This document shows positions 46,819 to 55,364 of a stretch of DNA of 64,000 nt, in pieces. Numbering within the stretch: position 1 is the first letter of the stretch; every line of letters begins with the position of its first letter. The translations under genes and the position numbers were made by a program. The notes beneath the pieces are model-generated. The model searched no databases. It was not told the DNA's origin and worked only from the letters and a program-made list of their open reading frames with translations. The DNA comes from G963676655 sp963676655 (GTDB lineage Bacteria; Verrucomicrobiota; Lentisphaeria; Victivallales; Victivallaceae), in the NCBI GenBank assembly GCA_963676655.2, contig CAXXKX010000003.1:3782001-3846000 (forward strand), read 5' to 3'.

Positions 46819-48762
46819 ATGCCTATCATTTCCAAGGGAGGCCGCAGGAGCCTCAAAGTTCGCCTGATATTCTTTGCAATCTATGCAATCCTCATATTAG
46901 GGACCATCACGATGGTTTACCCTTTCATGCTGATGCTTTCCAGCTCAGTCGCCAGTCCATTTGACTTCGATGACCTGCGGTTAGTGCCGAAGTACCTTAC
47001 TGACGACAATGCTCTGATTAAGAAGTTCCTCTATGCGAAATACGGCCGCGAAAACCTCCGCGAACTGAGCATTATCTATCACTGTGACAGCAACTGGAAT
47101 ACCTGGAGCAATATTCGTGTAGAAAATAATTTTATCAACAATAATTATCCTATTGCGGCAACCCGTTATCAGACCAATCCCGCAGTTTGTCGGCAAATAA
47201 CCAATGACTGGAACCAGTTTAAAAAGACACTCCACCCACAAGATATTACTGCTTTTTACCCGGATAATTACGATGCCTACCGCGACTTTCTGAAGACAAA
47301 GTATAGCAATGCTGTTACATGTACATCCTCCGCATGCGCTAACAAAGACAACTCGGCAGCTCTCGCTGAATTGAACCGCAACTGGCAGCGGGCGTTTAAT
47401 AATTTTGCTGAAATCCTGCCGTTGAAAAGCTTCCTCACGCAACAGCGGTGGTTTGCGCCGTCGCGTCCTGATTTTAAAGACTTGCTGACCTATTACCGGC
47501 AACTCCCCGGCGAAAAAATAAAGATACTGCCGACCAGTTTGTTGTGGACGCTCTACCTTGAAAAACGCTTTGTTAATACTTCACGCTTTGCTAAGACTAG
47601 CGGCGTTACCGCCAGACAGTTTTCCGATGTGCCTATACCGGCGGACAAGACTTCAAAACTTTATCATGTGTGGCAGGAATTCCTACGGACAAAATACCCG
47701 TTGCGACTACTTTCAGTGCGCGGTGACTACACCGCACAGTGGCGCAAACTATTACAAAACGAATTCAAAACAGTCAAAGCATTCAACCAGCAGACTGAAA
47801 GTCGCATCCGTAATTTTACAGACTTGCATTTCAGTGCGATTCCGCCAACACACCCGATTCTACGGGGATACTGGCTGAATTTCGTGCTGGCGAAAATCCC
47901 AACAGATAATTGGTCATTGAATCGTCCACTGGATTTATATCATGCCTATCTGCGCGAGAAATACGGTGACGTTTCCCGGATAAACATTGCCTATGGGACT
48001 GATTATAAAACTATCGATAAGATTCAATTGCCGCTGAAACTTGCTGATTATGTACAGTTTGAGGAAAACAAAACCACTATCCGCTGGCATTTCTTCGCAG
48101 ACAACTACCTTAAGGTAATGGCATTTCTGACTACGAAAGGGCGGGCACTGTGGGTAACGTTTGTACTGGTGGGACTAACAATTTTAGGGGCTCTGACGGT
48201 CAATCCGCTGGCAGCATACGCGCTGTCGCGAGGCAAACAATCCACCTCAGCTAAAATCCTGATATTTTTCCTGGCAACAATGGCGTTTCCTGCGGAGGTA
48301 GCAATGATTCCCGGCTTTCTTTTGTTACGCGACTTGAATTTGCTGAACACCTTCGGCGCGTTGGTTCTGCCGGGGCTAGCGAACGGCTACAGCATTTTCC
48401 TGCTGAAAGGTTTTTTTGACAGTGTGCCGAGAGAGCTCTACGAGGCAGCTGAAATAGACGGAGCAACTGAGCTGACGAAGTTTTGGCGGATAACGTTTCC
48501 GATGTCCAAACCAATTCTGGCGGTGATCGCGCTGAGCGCATTTACGATGTCATACGGTGGTTTCATGTGGGCATTTCTAACGTGTCAGGATCCGAGAATG
48601 TGGACTATCATGGTCTGGTTGTATGACTTTCAGGGACGCTATGCCGATCAACCGGGCATGTGTATGGCGGCGTTTACACTGGCGTCTCTGCCGACGCTGT
48701 TGGTATTTTTGTTCTGCCAGAAGATCATCATGCGTGGAATCGTCATCCCCACCATGAAATAA
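46819..48762 (+). CDS. MalG-type ABC permease with a large extracytoplasmic insertion
   Basis: 647 residues, about 370 longer than ordinary MalG permeases. The first helix (about 10-35) is normal. The insertion follows (about 42-420), and the remaining helices start near 434 (VTFVLVGLTILGALTV). The EAA loop EAAEIDGATELTKFW is at 542. The insertion contains degenerate repeats of an aromatic-FLxxKY unit: FLYAKYG, FLKTKYS, YLEKRF, FLRTKYP and YLREKYG, most followed by LN/IN and an Y-x-T-x-Y-like patch ending in LP. From topology the insertion should face the periplasm, where the fused binding protein sits. The end of the gene is duplicated as a remnant at 34439. Confidence 0.88.
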   Translation: MPIISKGGRRSLKVRLIFFAIYAILILGTITMVYPFMLMLSSSVASPFDFDDLRLVPKYLTDDNALIKKFLYAKYGRENLRELSIIYHCDSNWNTWSNIRVENNFINNNYPIAATRYQTNPAVCRQITNDWNQFKKTLHPQDITAFYPDNYDAYRDFLKTKYSNAVTCTSSACANKDNSAALAELNRNWQRAFNNFAEILPLKSFLTQQRWFAPSRPDFKDLLTYYRQLPGEKIKILPTSLLWTLYLEKRFVNTSRFAKTSGVTARQFSDVPIPADKTSKLYHVWQEFLRTKYPLRLLSVRGDYTAQWRKLLQNEFKTVKAFNQQTESRIRNFTDLHFSAIPPTHPILRGYWLNFVLAKIPTDNWSLNRPLDLYHAYLREKYGDVSRINIAYGTDYKTIDKIQLPLKLADYVQFEENKTTIRWHFFADNYLKVMAFLTTKGRALWVTFVLVGLTILGALTVNPLAAYALSRGKQSTSAKILIFFLATMAFPAEVAMIPGFLLLRDLNLLNTFGALVLPGLANGYSIFLLKGFFDSVPRELYEAAEIDGATELTKFWRITFPMSKPILAVIALSAFTMSYGGFMWAFLTCQDPRMWTIMVWLYDFQGRYADQPGMCMAAFTLASLPTLLVFLFCQKIIMRGIVIPTMK

Positions 48763-48847
48763 TCCCATGTTCCTGTTTTTACTGAAACAAATTGCAATTG
48801 CGACAGTAGGATCTTTATAACTTACAAAAGACAGAAAAGTTTTAATA

Positions 48848-49738
48848 ATGGTTATCGATATTCATCAACACATTACGTTTCGGAATTATCCTCAATTCAG
48901 TCGTATGAAAGGTCATGGACCTTTTACCGCAGATGATTTGTTGAAAGATATGGATAAGTGGGGTATTGAACAGTCAGTAGTTCTTCCTTTAGCCAACCCG
49001 GAAAACACTGATATATATGGAGTTGCAGGCTGCCTGGAAGTTATAACGGAGTGCAGGAAGCACCTTCGCTTGCTTCCTTTTTGCAATATTGATCCTCGAA
49101 CTATTCATAATACGCCGGAAGCGGATTTTTCTGAACTGCTTGAGGTATATAAGCAATTGGGGTGTATTGGAATTGGTGAGCTTTGTGCGAATCTGTCAGT
49201 ATCTTCCCCCTTATATGGAAATCTTTTTTATCATGCAGGAGAAGCTGGGTTACCAGTTTTATTTCATCTTTCGCCAAAGGAAGGCGGCATGTATGGGATG
49301 GTTGATGATCCAACCTTGAGCGGTCTGGAAAAAGCGTTGAAACAGTACCCAAAAACTATTTTCATTGGACATGCCCCATCGTTTTGGAATACCATTGATG
49401 CTGACATAATCGAACCGGAAATGCGTAATAGTTATCACAAAGGACCTATCGTCAACAAAGGCCCTTTATGGAGAATGATGGCAGAATATTCTAATTTGTA
49501 TGGAGATTTTTCTGCCGGTAGCGGCTATAATGCATTGACCCGCGATACCAAAAGTGGAATTGAGTTTTTAAAAAAGTTCAATTTAAAAATATTTTATGGG
49601 ACTGATATGTTTTTCAGCAAAGATACGCCTCCTCAACATTTGACAATGATGAATAACGCTTTGTCCGAGGAAAAAATAACTCAGGAAGAATATGACAATA
49701 TCATGTATTGTAATTTTAACAGAGTTTTTAAAAAATAG
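48848..49738 (+). CDS. amidohydrolase family protein (amidohydrolase_2 type)
   Basis: 296 residues. The metal-dependent hydrolase pattern is visible: IDIHQHITF with the HxH pair at the N-terminus, GIGELCANL in the middle, LFHLSP with a histidine, IFIGHAPSFW, and YGTDMFF with the terminal aspartate. It matches the compact amidohydrolase_2 branch that contains lactonases and decarboxylases. No signal peptide. It is the last gene of the rightward cluster, 86 bp after the permease, and could hydrolyse a sugar lactone made by an oxidoreductase; that is inference. Confidence 0.82.
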   Translation: MVIDIHQHITFRNYPQFSRMKGHGPFTADDLLKDMDKWGIEQSVVLPLANPENTDIYGVAGCLEVITECRKHLRLLPFCNIDPRTIHNTPEADFSELLEVYKQLGCIGIGELCANLSVSSPLYGNLFYHAGEAGLPVLFHLSPKEGGMYGMVDDPTLSGLEKALKQYPKTIFIGHAPSFWNTIDADIIEPEMRNSYHKGPIVNKGPLWRMMAEYSNLYGDFSAGSGYNALTRDTKSGIEFLKKFNLKIFYGTDMFFSKDTPPQHLTMMNNALSEEKITQEEYDNIMYCNFNRVFKK

Positions 49739-49877
49739 CCCCAATATCCGATAATGTTTCATTAGTAAGCAATCGTCGTGTACACGTTTACAGACGAACG
49801 ATAATTTTAACCAAGCAACAAACTTGTCAATTACCTCCTAGTTTTCCTGGAGTTACACGCATCCAGAAGCCAATATA

Positions 49878-50465
49878 TTAGCGTACCTGTATAGTTTCCC
49901 TTGCCAAACGCACCCTAACTGTTGGCCTGTGGTCATAATATTCAATGATGGTACCGGTTGAACCGTTGACAAAGCTGTATTGGCTAATGTCGTGATCGAA
50001 CTGGTTGGTTATAACAATGACCATGGCTCCTCTTTTTATCGACAGATCATATGCTACCGGCAACTCTTCAAAGGGATAATCTCCTTCGATCCTGCCCGTT
50101 AATACATCTCCGGAACCAAGGATATTATCAACCTGGAGCTTATTGATGTAATCAGCCTGTTGCCTTGTACAACACAAGCAAGTATGCTCCGGATAAAATT
50201 TGTTGACATCTTGCTGGGAAGTATCGGGTTGTAGTGGTTGAATCTGGATTGGATCTCGGCAGAACAATGCCTGACTGCATCCAGAAGGTTGATGAACTAA
50301 ACATCTATTTGCCGGAATACCTGATTGTGCATGACGTGTTTGAAGTTCCCTGTAAAATAATAACGGGTATTGAAATAGAATATGCCTCCATAATTTCATC
50401 ATAAGCAACATTTTGATTGAAACGATGCTTTGTCTAAATAGATTTAAACGATCCCGCAAATTCAC
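49878..50465 (-). pseudogene. PIF1-like helicase remnant
   Basis: The open frame of 195 codons is only meaningful in its second half: LCCTRQQADYINKLQ, then EGDYPFEELPVAYDLSIKRG, VNGSTGTIIEYYD and VRVRLARETIQV. This matches the region between the helicase core and the C-terminal motif of PIF1-like helicases. The upstream homology, VFRQIDV-stop-FINLLDAVRH, is found in another frame with an in-frame stop. The helicase core and the C-terminal end are missing. The gene is therefore truncated and frameshifted. Confidence 0.65.
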
Positions 50466-50479
50466 AAAGTGACACCTCG

Positions 50480-50677
50480 CTATATTGGGAAAAAATTAAG
50501 AAGCAGTATCATCGGGCTGGTAAGGGTAAAATCATGATTCTGACGATAGTAAGGGACTGAAAATAAAATATGCAAAACCAACAAGATCACCAAAAGGAAA
50601 AAGACTATCCAAATGATAACCACCAGTGCAATATCATAACCGGCCCTTTGAATATTAACTGCCTCGGGGTAACGCAT
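50480..50677 (-). CDS. small membrane protein, unknown
   Basis: 65 residues with one strong transmembrane segment (about residues 15-42: ALVVIIWIVFFLLVILLVLH). The start is well supported by an AGAGGTG ribosome site 6 bp upstream of the ATG. It follows the replication-protein gene by 40 bp on the same strand and so belongs to the integrated element. No family recognised. It may be a superinfection, lysis or signalling peptide, but nothing in the sequence decides. Confidence 0.55.
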   Translation of the reverse strand: MRYPEAVNIQRAGYDIALVVIIWIVFFLLVILLVLHILFSVPYYRQNHDFTLTSPMILLLNFFPI

Positions 50678-50717
50678 AGAACACCTCTTTTAGATAATTG
50701 TTAAAATATATAAAACT

Positions 50718-51365
50718 TCACTTACTGGAACGGCACTTCTCGCGCCGGAAACGCGAATACATAACCTTACGTTCCTCTGAAGGTATATTATCGCTGTCTT
50801 TAGATTTAGCCAGGTAGGACATTTGTTTATGGACCGCATCAAACTGTTTATCAAAGTCTGGAGAACCTCGACGTATCATGATTCCGTTCTTGACAGGTTT
50901 ACCATCTTTTCCTCTATTGCATTTATCAATCAGTCCCTTGGCTTCATCCGGTTGGAGATTCAACTGTTCAGCAAGGAGACCTTCAGCTACTTCTATCTGC
51001 TTACGGTAATCTTTCACCTTGTTGCCGTTAGTAACCATCTGGATATGAAAATGAGGGTTCTTCGATGTCTCCCGCTCCATCTTAACTGCATAATCCGGAT
51101 CAAGCTTCTTACGAGCGAGATTCTTGGTATAAGAACTCATAAAGCTTTTGATAAACTCGTTCGGTCGCTTCTGGATATCCTTTCCTTGGGGGAATCGGAT
51201 ATCCATACGCCAAGAGAGTACTTTGTTATGTCTGGAAGTTGCTGCCTCAAGCAACTGAAGATTGTTCTGGAGGTGATGAGGGTTGTATTTGTACTCTGTG
51301 AACTCTCCGGTGATGATAGGGTGACCTTTGTATTCACCGGTAATAATGATATTCTTATTACTCAT
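50718..51365 (-). CDS. YagK/YfjJ-like (inovirus Gp2-type) replication protein
   Basis: 215 residues. VLSWRMDIRFPQGKD, a FIKSFMSSYTKNL helix, YAVKMERE and then NPHFHIQMVTNGNK match the domain found in inovirus Gp2 and YagK/YfjJ proteins; the HFH stands at the position of the HUH-like metal motif. QMSYLAKSKD follows, as in that family. An SD (GAGGA) lies 7 bp before the ATG. The protein is slightly short but looks complete. It likely initiates or assists replication of the element. The assignment rests on motif order and context. Confidence 0.65.
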   Translation of the reverse strand: MSNKNIIITGEYKGHPIITGEFTEYKYNPHHLQNNLQLLEAATSRHNKVLSWRMDIRFPQGKDIQKRPNEFIKSFMSSYTKNLARKKLDPDYAVKMERETSKNPHFHIQMVTNGNKVKDYRKQIEVAEGLLAEQLNLQPDEAKGLIDKCNRGKDGKPVKNGIMIRRGSPDFDKQFDAVHKQMSYLAKSKDSDNIPSEERKVMYSRFRREKCRSSK

Positions 51366-52090
51366 GATAAGTCCTCGTTGTGTTTGCTGGTGATAAGTGT
51401 TAAGATGTGAATGATTAAATGTCTACTATACAATAGTGTTGATATGTAGAATGATGTTTAAAAGGGAAGAGAGGAAGAGGGGGAGGAGAGTAAGGAGAGA
51501 GAGATGGGTGATATATAAGTATCACCATTATTCCTACTCAAAACAGGCACACAAGAGCAGTTAAGCCCTGGCTGCACGCCGGTTTAAATGTCACCTTCGA
51601 CTGGATAACGTCCTGACTGATTTAGATGTTGTTATCAAATAAAAAATGCCAGCGTTATTTTATAAAGTAATCAAAAATAAGTTCATCCAACCTCCCCTGT
51701 AGAAATATATCAAACCTGACTTGAGCAACGCGCAACCCTATATCGATGGAAACCCCATATTGAATCAACCCCAAGCGCAGTTAACAGTACTCCTTCCTGG
51801 TAGCCCACCATGGCTACCAGGGAGTTCAAAGTATATTTATGAACAAAGCCAGCCTCCATCTCAGAGTCGGAATGAATTGTTTGGATTAAAGCCTTCTGAT
51901 GGTAAAAATCAGGCCACCCAGTGTCGTGTTACTGGCCCTACAATTATCAGCAATATAGACAACACAAGTGCCACAGAATCTCCGCCTTTTAATAAGCTTT
52001 TTTTGAATATTAGCAGGGGAAGTATATTCGGTCATTTTTTACCTGGCAGCAACATCCTATAGCCCCAATAAAAGTTATAGGAGATTTACA
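51366..52090. other. 725-bp non-coding region of the element: polypurine tract and strong hairpin
   Basis: An uninterrupted purine run of 31 nt spans 51460-51490 and, after one T, continues to 51503. Further right, CCTGGTAGCC (51796-51805) and GGCTACCAGG (51812-51821) form a perfect 10-bp stem with a 6-nt loop. An open frame over the hairpin (51721-52062, TTG start) has no credible protein features. Lying between a Rep-like gene and an AlpA-like gene, the region is a candidate replication origin or double terminator. Confidence 0.45.
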
Positions 52091-52438
52091 ATGAATTCTA
52101 ATAATATCAGACCCAAAACAGCAAAGTTGATTGCCAGATTGATTAAACCCTGGGTTGACGAAGGAATAATTTTCATTTCAGAAGAACAGGAGGTCAATAC
52201 AACCCTAAAGCACCTAGCCGCAAAAGGGAATCTTCCTCCAGCAGTTCTCCCAAAGCTAATTGACCAACGTGAAGCTGCCAAAATGCTTGGCCTTGGCCTG
52301 TCGAACTTTAAGAAACTAGAAAAAGAAGATTTATTTCCATTCAAACGTCGCATGGTCGGTAGTGCAGTACGGTATCGCAATACTGACATTATCAGATACA
52401 TACTAAGTGAAGACTCTGAAAACGATATCACCGCTTAA
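52091..52438 (+). CDS. AlpA/excisionase-like DNA-binding protein
   Basis: 115 residues. Residues 55-112 carry a MerR-like winged helix of the excisionase/AlpA type: LIDQREAAKMLGLGLSNFKKL, then FPFKRRMVGSAVRYRNTDIIRYI. The preceding 50 residues are helical and without a known fold. The start is supported by AGGAG 7 bp upstream. In phage satellites and integrative elements such proteins direct excision or switch on replication genes. It is the only rightward gene of the element and is convergent with the ATPase gene. Confidence 0.78.
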   Translation: MNSNNIRPKTAKLIARLIKPWVDEGIIFISEEQEVNTTLKHLAAKGNLPPAVLPKLIDQREAAKMLGLGLSNFKKLEKEDLFPFKRRMVGSAVRYRNTDIIRYILSEDSENDITA

Positions 52439-52529
52439 TTTGCGAACAGTCTTAATTCCGCTACAGGTTCATGGGGCAATCAAAAAACATTTATGATCAC
52501 TTGAAAATATATCCTCCCTTTGTATTAAT

Positions 52530-54953
52530 TTATTCGGATTTATCCAAGTTCTCATTGTCAAAACACAGAGTACTCATTTCATGTTCTTTTGTTTTTTGTA
52601 TGTCTTGTTTTGTTGTTCTTGTTTTAGAACGTATTTGCTTAAATTTTCTTTCAGATATATTAACTTTTAGTATTTTCATTTGATCTTTTACCGTCTTAAC
52701 TCCCTTTTCCCATAATTCAAGTAATTTACTCCTTTGCAAATTGACATGCCATTTTTCAAATGGCATGTCTTTGGGGTATTTTATAAACAACTTACTACTA
52801 TCCTCTGGATTGTGTCCATCCTCTAAAAGTGGAATACCGTATTTTTCAAAGAAATCTTCTCCCAGATGATCTCCTTCAATCATTTCCGCAAATTCGTCTA
52901 ATGAGTATCCATGCTCCATTAGTATATTATCATATTCAGCTGGCGTAACTCGCCATTCTGGATTCTCATCATTGGGATTTAATGCTATTCTAAACGGTTT
53001 TATATCTTCACGCGCAACACTACGTAATTTTACATGGTGTATATACATTACAATGCTTTTACTCAATACTGGCTTCAAACAGTCTTTTATTTGTTCCTTC
53101 TTGAAGTTTTCTTTGTCGCGCTCGCTTTTCGTCCTACATAATTTACGAAGTTTTTGTTCAATTTCATCTTTATCACAGGCATGAATCATGAAGTCAGCTT
53201 TGTTCATTATGCTGCCCGTTCCCAGATATTTCCCTCCTCGGTTTGCATGATGAATTACGATAATACTCATTCCAGTTCTTTTCTTTTCTTCCAGCCATTT
53301 AAACAAATTATCCCATCCAGATTGATAATTCGCTTTTTCGGCAAGTGTGCTTAAGTTGTCAAGAATAAGTAAGCTAATTTTTTTGTCATTACGAGAATTA
53401 AACTTCTGTATGAATTTATCAACTAACCTTTGCCCTGACTCTGTCGAGATATCTTTCCTGTTGTTTATGCGCCTTGCGTCAAAATTATTATTGGTTCCGG
53501 TTTTCTTATATCTTTTATTTAAATCAACCAAGCGGTCCTCAATTTCATTATATTCCATTTCTCCTAATATATACATAACACCTCTGGGTTCCGGAGTTTT
53601 CCATTTAGAAAAAACAGGTTCTCCATTCGCTACAGCTAATCCTATTGAAAGGCCTAGCCAAGATTTTCCAATACCCGATGGTGCAAATAATACCGTTATT
53701 GTTTTTTCTTTTATTACAGGAGTAATAACAAATTTAGGCTCGTGCTTTTCCCTTTTATCAACATTAATATAACTTTCATCATAATCACGCAGTGTTTCTG
53801 GAATACGAACCCTGTTTTTCGTGGCCAACTTAATAAAGCTTTCTTCGGTATAAGGAATATAGCGAAATCCTCCAATAGCTATTTTTCTCAATTCAATAAT
53901 ATGAAATTTTATTTTAGGATTGGAATCGAAGTATTTGAGTAATTTCATAGCAACTTGTATTGCTTTTGCAGAAGGCAAAGGTTGTGATAATGAGGTGTCT
54001 AACAAAATATAATAAACCCTGCGCCCTTCTAATACACTCCAGTCAACGTATTTTATCGTATCATAACCTCCATACCAAGAGGTCCAAACGGAATCATTAT
54101 TCTCCCAGCGAGTGTTATTTATGGCAACTTCAATGTGCTCAGTCAAGAAAATACTGGCATGGTTATTTTGAGCAATAAGATTGAGATTCAATAGACGGTG
54201 CTGACATGATGGCATCATCTTAACCAACACCGGCTGGTCCAAGTCTTTTTTTATCCATGTTGACATAGGAAGTAGTAAAAGAGAACCCCAATCATCTATG
54301 AGCTGAAGTTTGTATATGATAGTTCCATTTCTACATAAAAAAGAATATTTCCCATGGTCAATTATCCCTACCGGCATTCTCGGTTCAAGCTCAACATTAT
54401 TTATCAGGCTTTCCTGCCATGTTGAACCATCGGGAATAGTTACCGGCTCATAGATGTTACTTTCGTCTATACCAAAATGTCGAGCTAATTGTCGACATGC
54501 CACTATACTAGGATAATACTTGTTGTGACTTATTAAGTTATTCGCGATTGCATATATTCCTATAAGGGGGTATTTATGTGGCATATCTCTCTCATGGATA
54601 TGAGGCATAAATAATGCATGGAATTCATTCTTATCGATGGCCGATGCTTCATTGTACAAAAAATCTATGGTATTTATTTTGCAACCAATTGACGCAACCC
54701 AATAATCTCCCGATCTTTTCCCTGGTAACCATTGTTGCAGCGCTTTATCATTGTCCAAGGTCATCAACAAACTGAATTCAACTTTTTCATAAAGAATTTT
54801 TATTTTTTCTAACTCATATTGTTGATTAAAATATCTAAATAAATACGATGAGTTCAAAATGTCCATAGGAGTAGGTTGGTTACCACCTATTATACGCCCC
54901 TCATGAGAAGTATTATTCATCTTTTTTTCATGGTTCTGGTCCGTTGTGCTCAT
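52530..54953 (-). CDS. RepA-like AAA ATPase (replicative helicase type)
   Basis: 807 residues. The central domain has Walker A APSGIGKS (A424-S431), GVMYILGEME, Walker B LLILDN (D532) and IVIHHANRGGKYLGTGSI, the pattern of the hexameric RepA/AAA_25 helicases of plasmids and satellites. The N-terminal 400 residues are not recognised; their position suggests a primase-like or DNA-binding role, as in Pri-Rep proteins, but no catalytic motif was seen. The C-terminal 150 residues are helical. It is transcribed away from the iteron-like repeats at 55130-55239, 177 bp upstream of its start. Confidence 0.75.
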   Translation of the reverse strand: MSTTDQNHEKKMNNTSHEGRIIGGNQPTPMDILNSSYLFRYFNQQYELEKIKILYEKVEFSLLMTLDNDKALQQWLPGKRSGDYWVASIGCKINTIDFLYNEASAIDKNEFHALFMPHIHERDMPHKYPLIGIYAIANNLISHNKYYPSIVACRQLARHFGIDESNIYEPVTIPDGSTWQESLINNVELEPRMPVGIIDHGKYSFLCRNGTIIYKLQLIDDWGSLLLLPMSTWIKKDLDQPVLVKMMPSCQHRLLNLNLIAQNNHASIFLTEHIEVAINNTRWENNDSVWTSWYGGYDTIKYVDWSVLEGRRVYYILLDTSLSQPLPSAKAIQVAMKLLKYFDSNPKIKFHIIELRKIAIGGFRYIPYTEESFIKLATKNRVRIPETLRDYDESYINVDKREKHEPKFVITPVIKEKTITVLFAPSGIGKSWLGLSIGLAVANGEPVFSKWKTPEPRGVMYILGEMEYNEIEDRLVDLNKRYKKTGTNNNFDARRINNRKDISTESGQRLVDKFIQKFNSRNDKKISLLILDNLSTLAEKANYQSGWDNLFKWLEEKKRTGMSIIVIHHANRGGKYLGTGSIMNKADFMIHACDKDEIEQKLRKLCRTKSERDKENFKKEQIKDCLKPVLSKSIVMYIHHVKLRSVAREDIKPFRIALNPNDENPEWRVTPAEYDNILMEHGYSLDEFAEMIEGDHLGEDFFEKYGIPLLEDGHNPEDSSKLFIKYPKDMPFEKWHVNLQRSKLLELWEKGVKTVKDQMKILKVNISERKFKQIRSKTRTTKQDIQKTKEHEMSTLCFDNENLDKSE

Positions 54954-55364
54954 GCTTATTCCAACATCCGTATTTTTAGTTTAAAATTTACCACCTCAAT
55001 GCTTTAGTATAACTTTGTAATGTGATGAATGCAAATGAGAAACCATAGAGTCCAAAGTTTATTGTTTTTTGCATGAAAAGACAATGACGCTGCAATAAAA
55101 TGGCAGTTAAATGAGAATAGTCACTCTTGTGCACGTTTTTCTCTTGTTGATTTAATATAAGCTCACTAAGATGTTGATTTAATACGATCTGCACATTTTT
55201 ACAGTGCAGAAATGCACTATATTTGCACACTTATTGCACTCTTTGTGTTGTATAAAAAATGGCTAAAAAGTTGAGTGCGATAAAAGAAAAATGAAACCAC
55301 GGCGATCAGACAAATTTGACAATCGAACAATAAAGACTCTTGTTTTTATTATAAATTAAAAAGG
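54954..55364. other. 411-bp intergenic region between RepA-like ATPase and integrase
   Basis: Holds the iteron-like repeats described at 55130-55239. The remainder is AT-rich. An 80-codon frame on the minus strand (54988-55230) overlaps the repeats and has no recognisable features. Confidence 0.4.
55130..55239. repeat. iteron-like TGCAC repeats
   Basis: TGCAC occurs on the plus strand at 55130, 55190, 55213, 55224 and 55235; the last three are spaced exactly 11 bp. CTGCAC (55189-55194) and GTGCAG (55204-55209) form an inverted pair. A 13-bp direct repeat, TGTTGATTTAATA, lies at 55145-55157 and 55172-55184. The position upstream of a RepA-like gene suits an origin or an operator. Confidence 0.5.

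Noticed and set aside
49740..49877. Left attachment site of the integrated element
   Set aside because: No copy of the tRNA-Leu 3' end was found here or elsewhere to the left in the window.
51721..52062. 113-codon open frame with a TTG start in the integrated element
   Set aside because: No ribosome site, low-complexity composition, and it contains the perfect 10-bp hairpin, which explains the sequence better.
54988..55230. 80-codon open frame upstream of the RepA-like gene
   Set aside because: Overlaps the iteron-like repeats and shows no protein-like pattern.
55130..55239. CRISPR array
   Set aside because: Repeats are only 5-13 bp with 6-47 bp gaps and no cas genes; better read as iterons.
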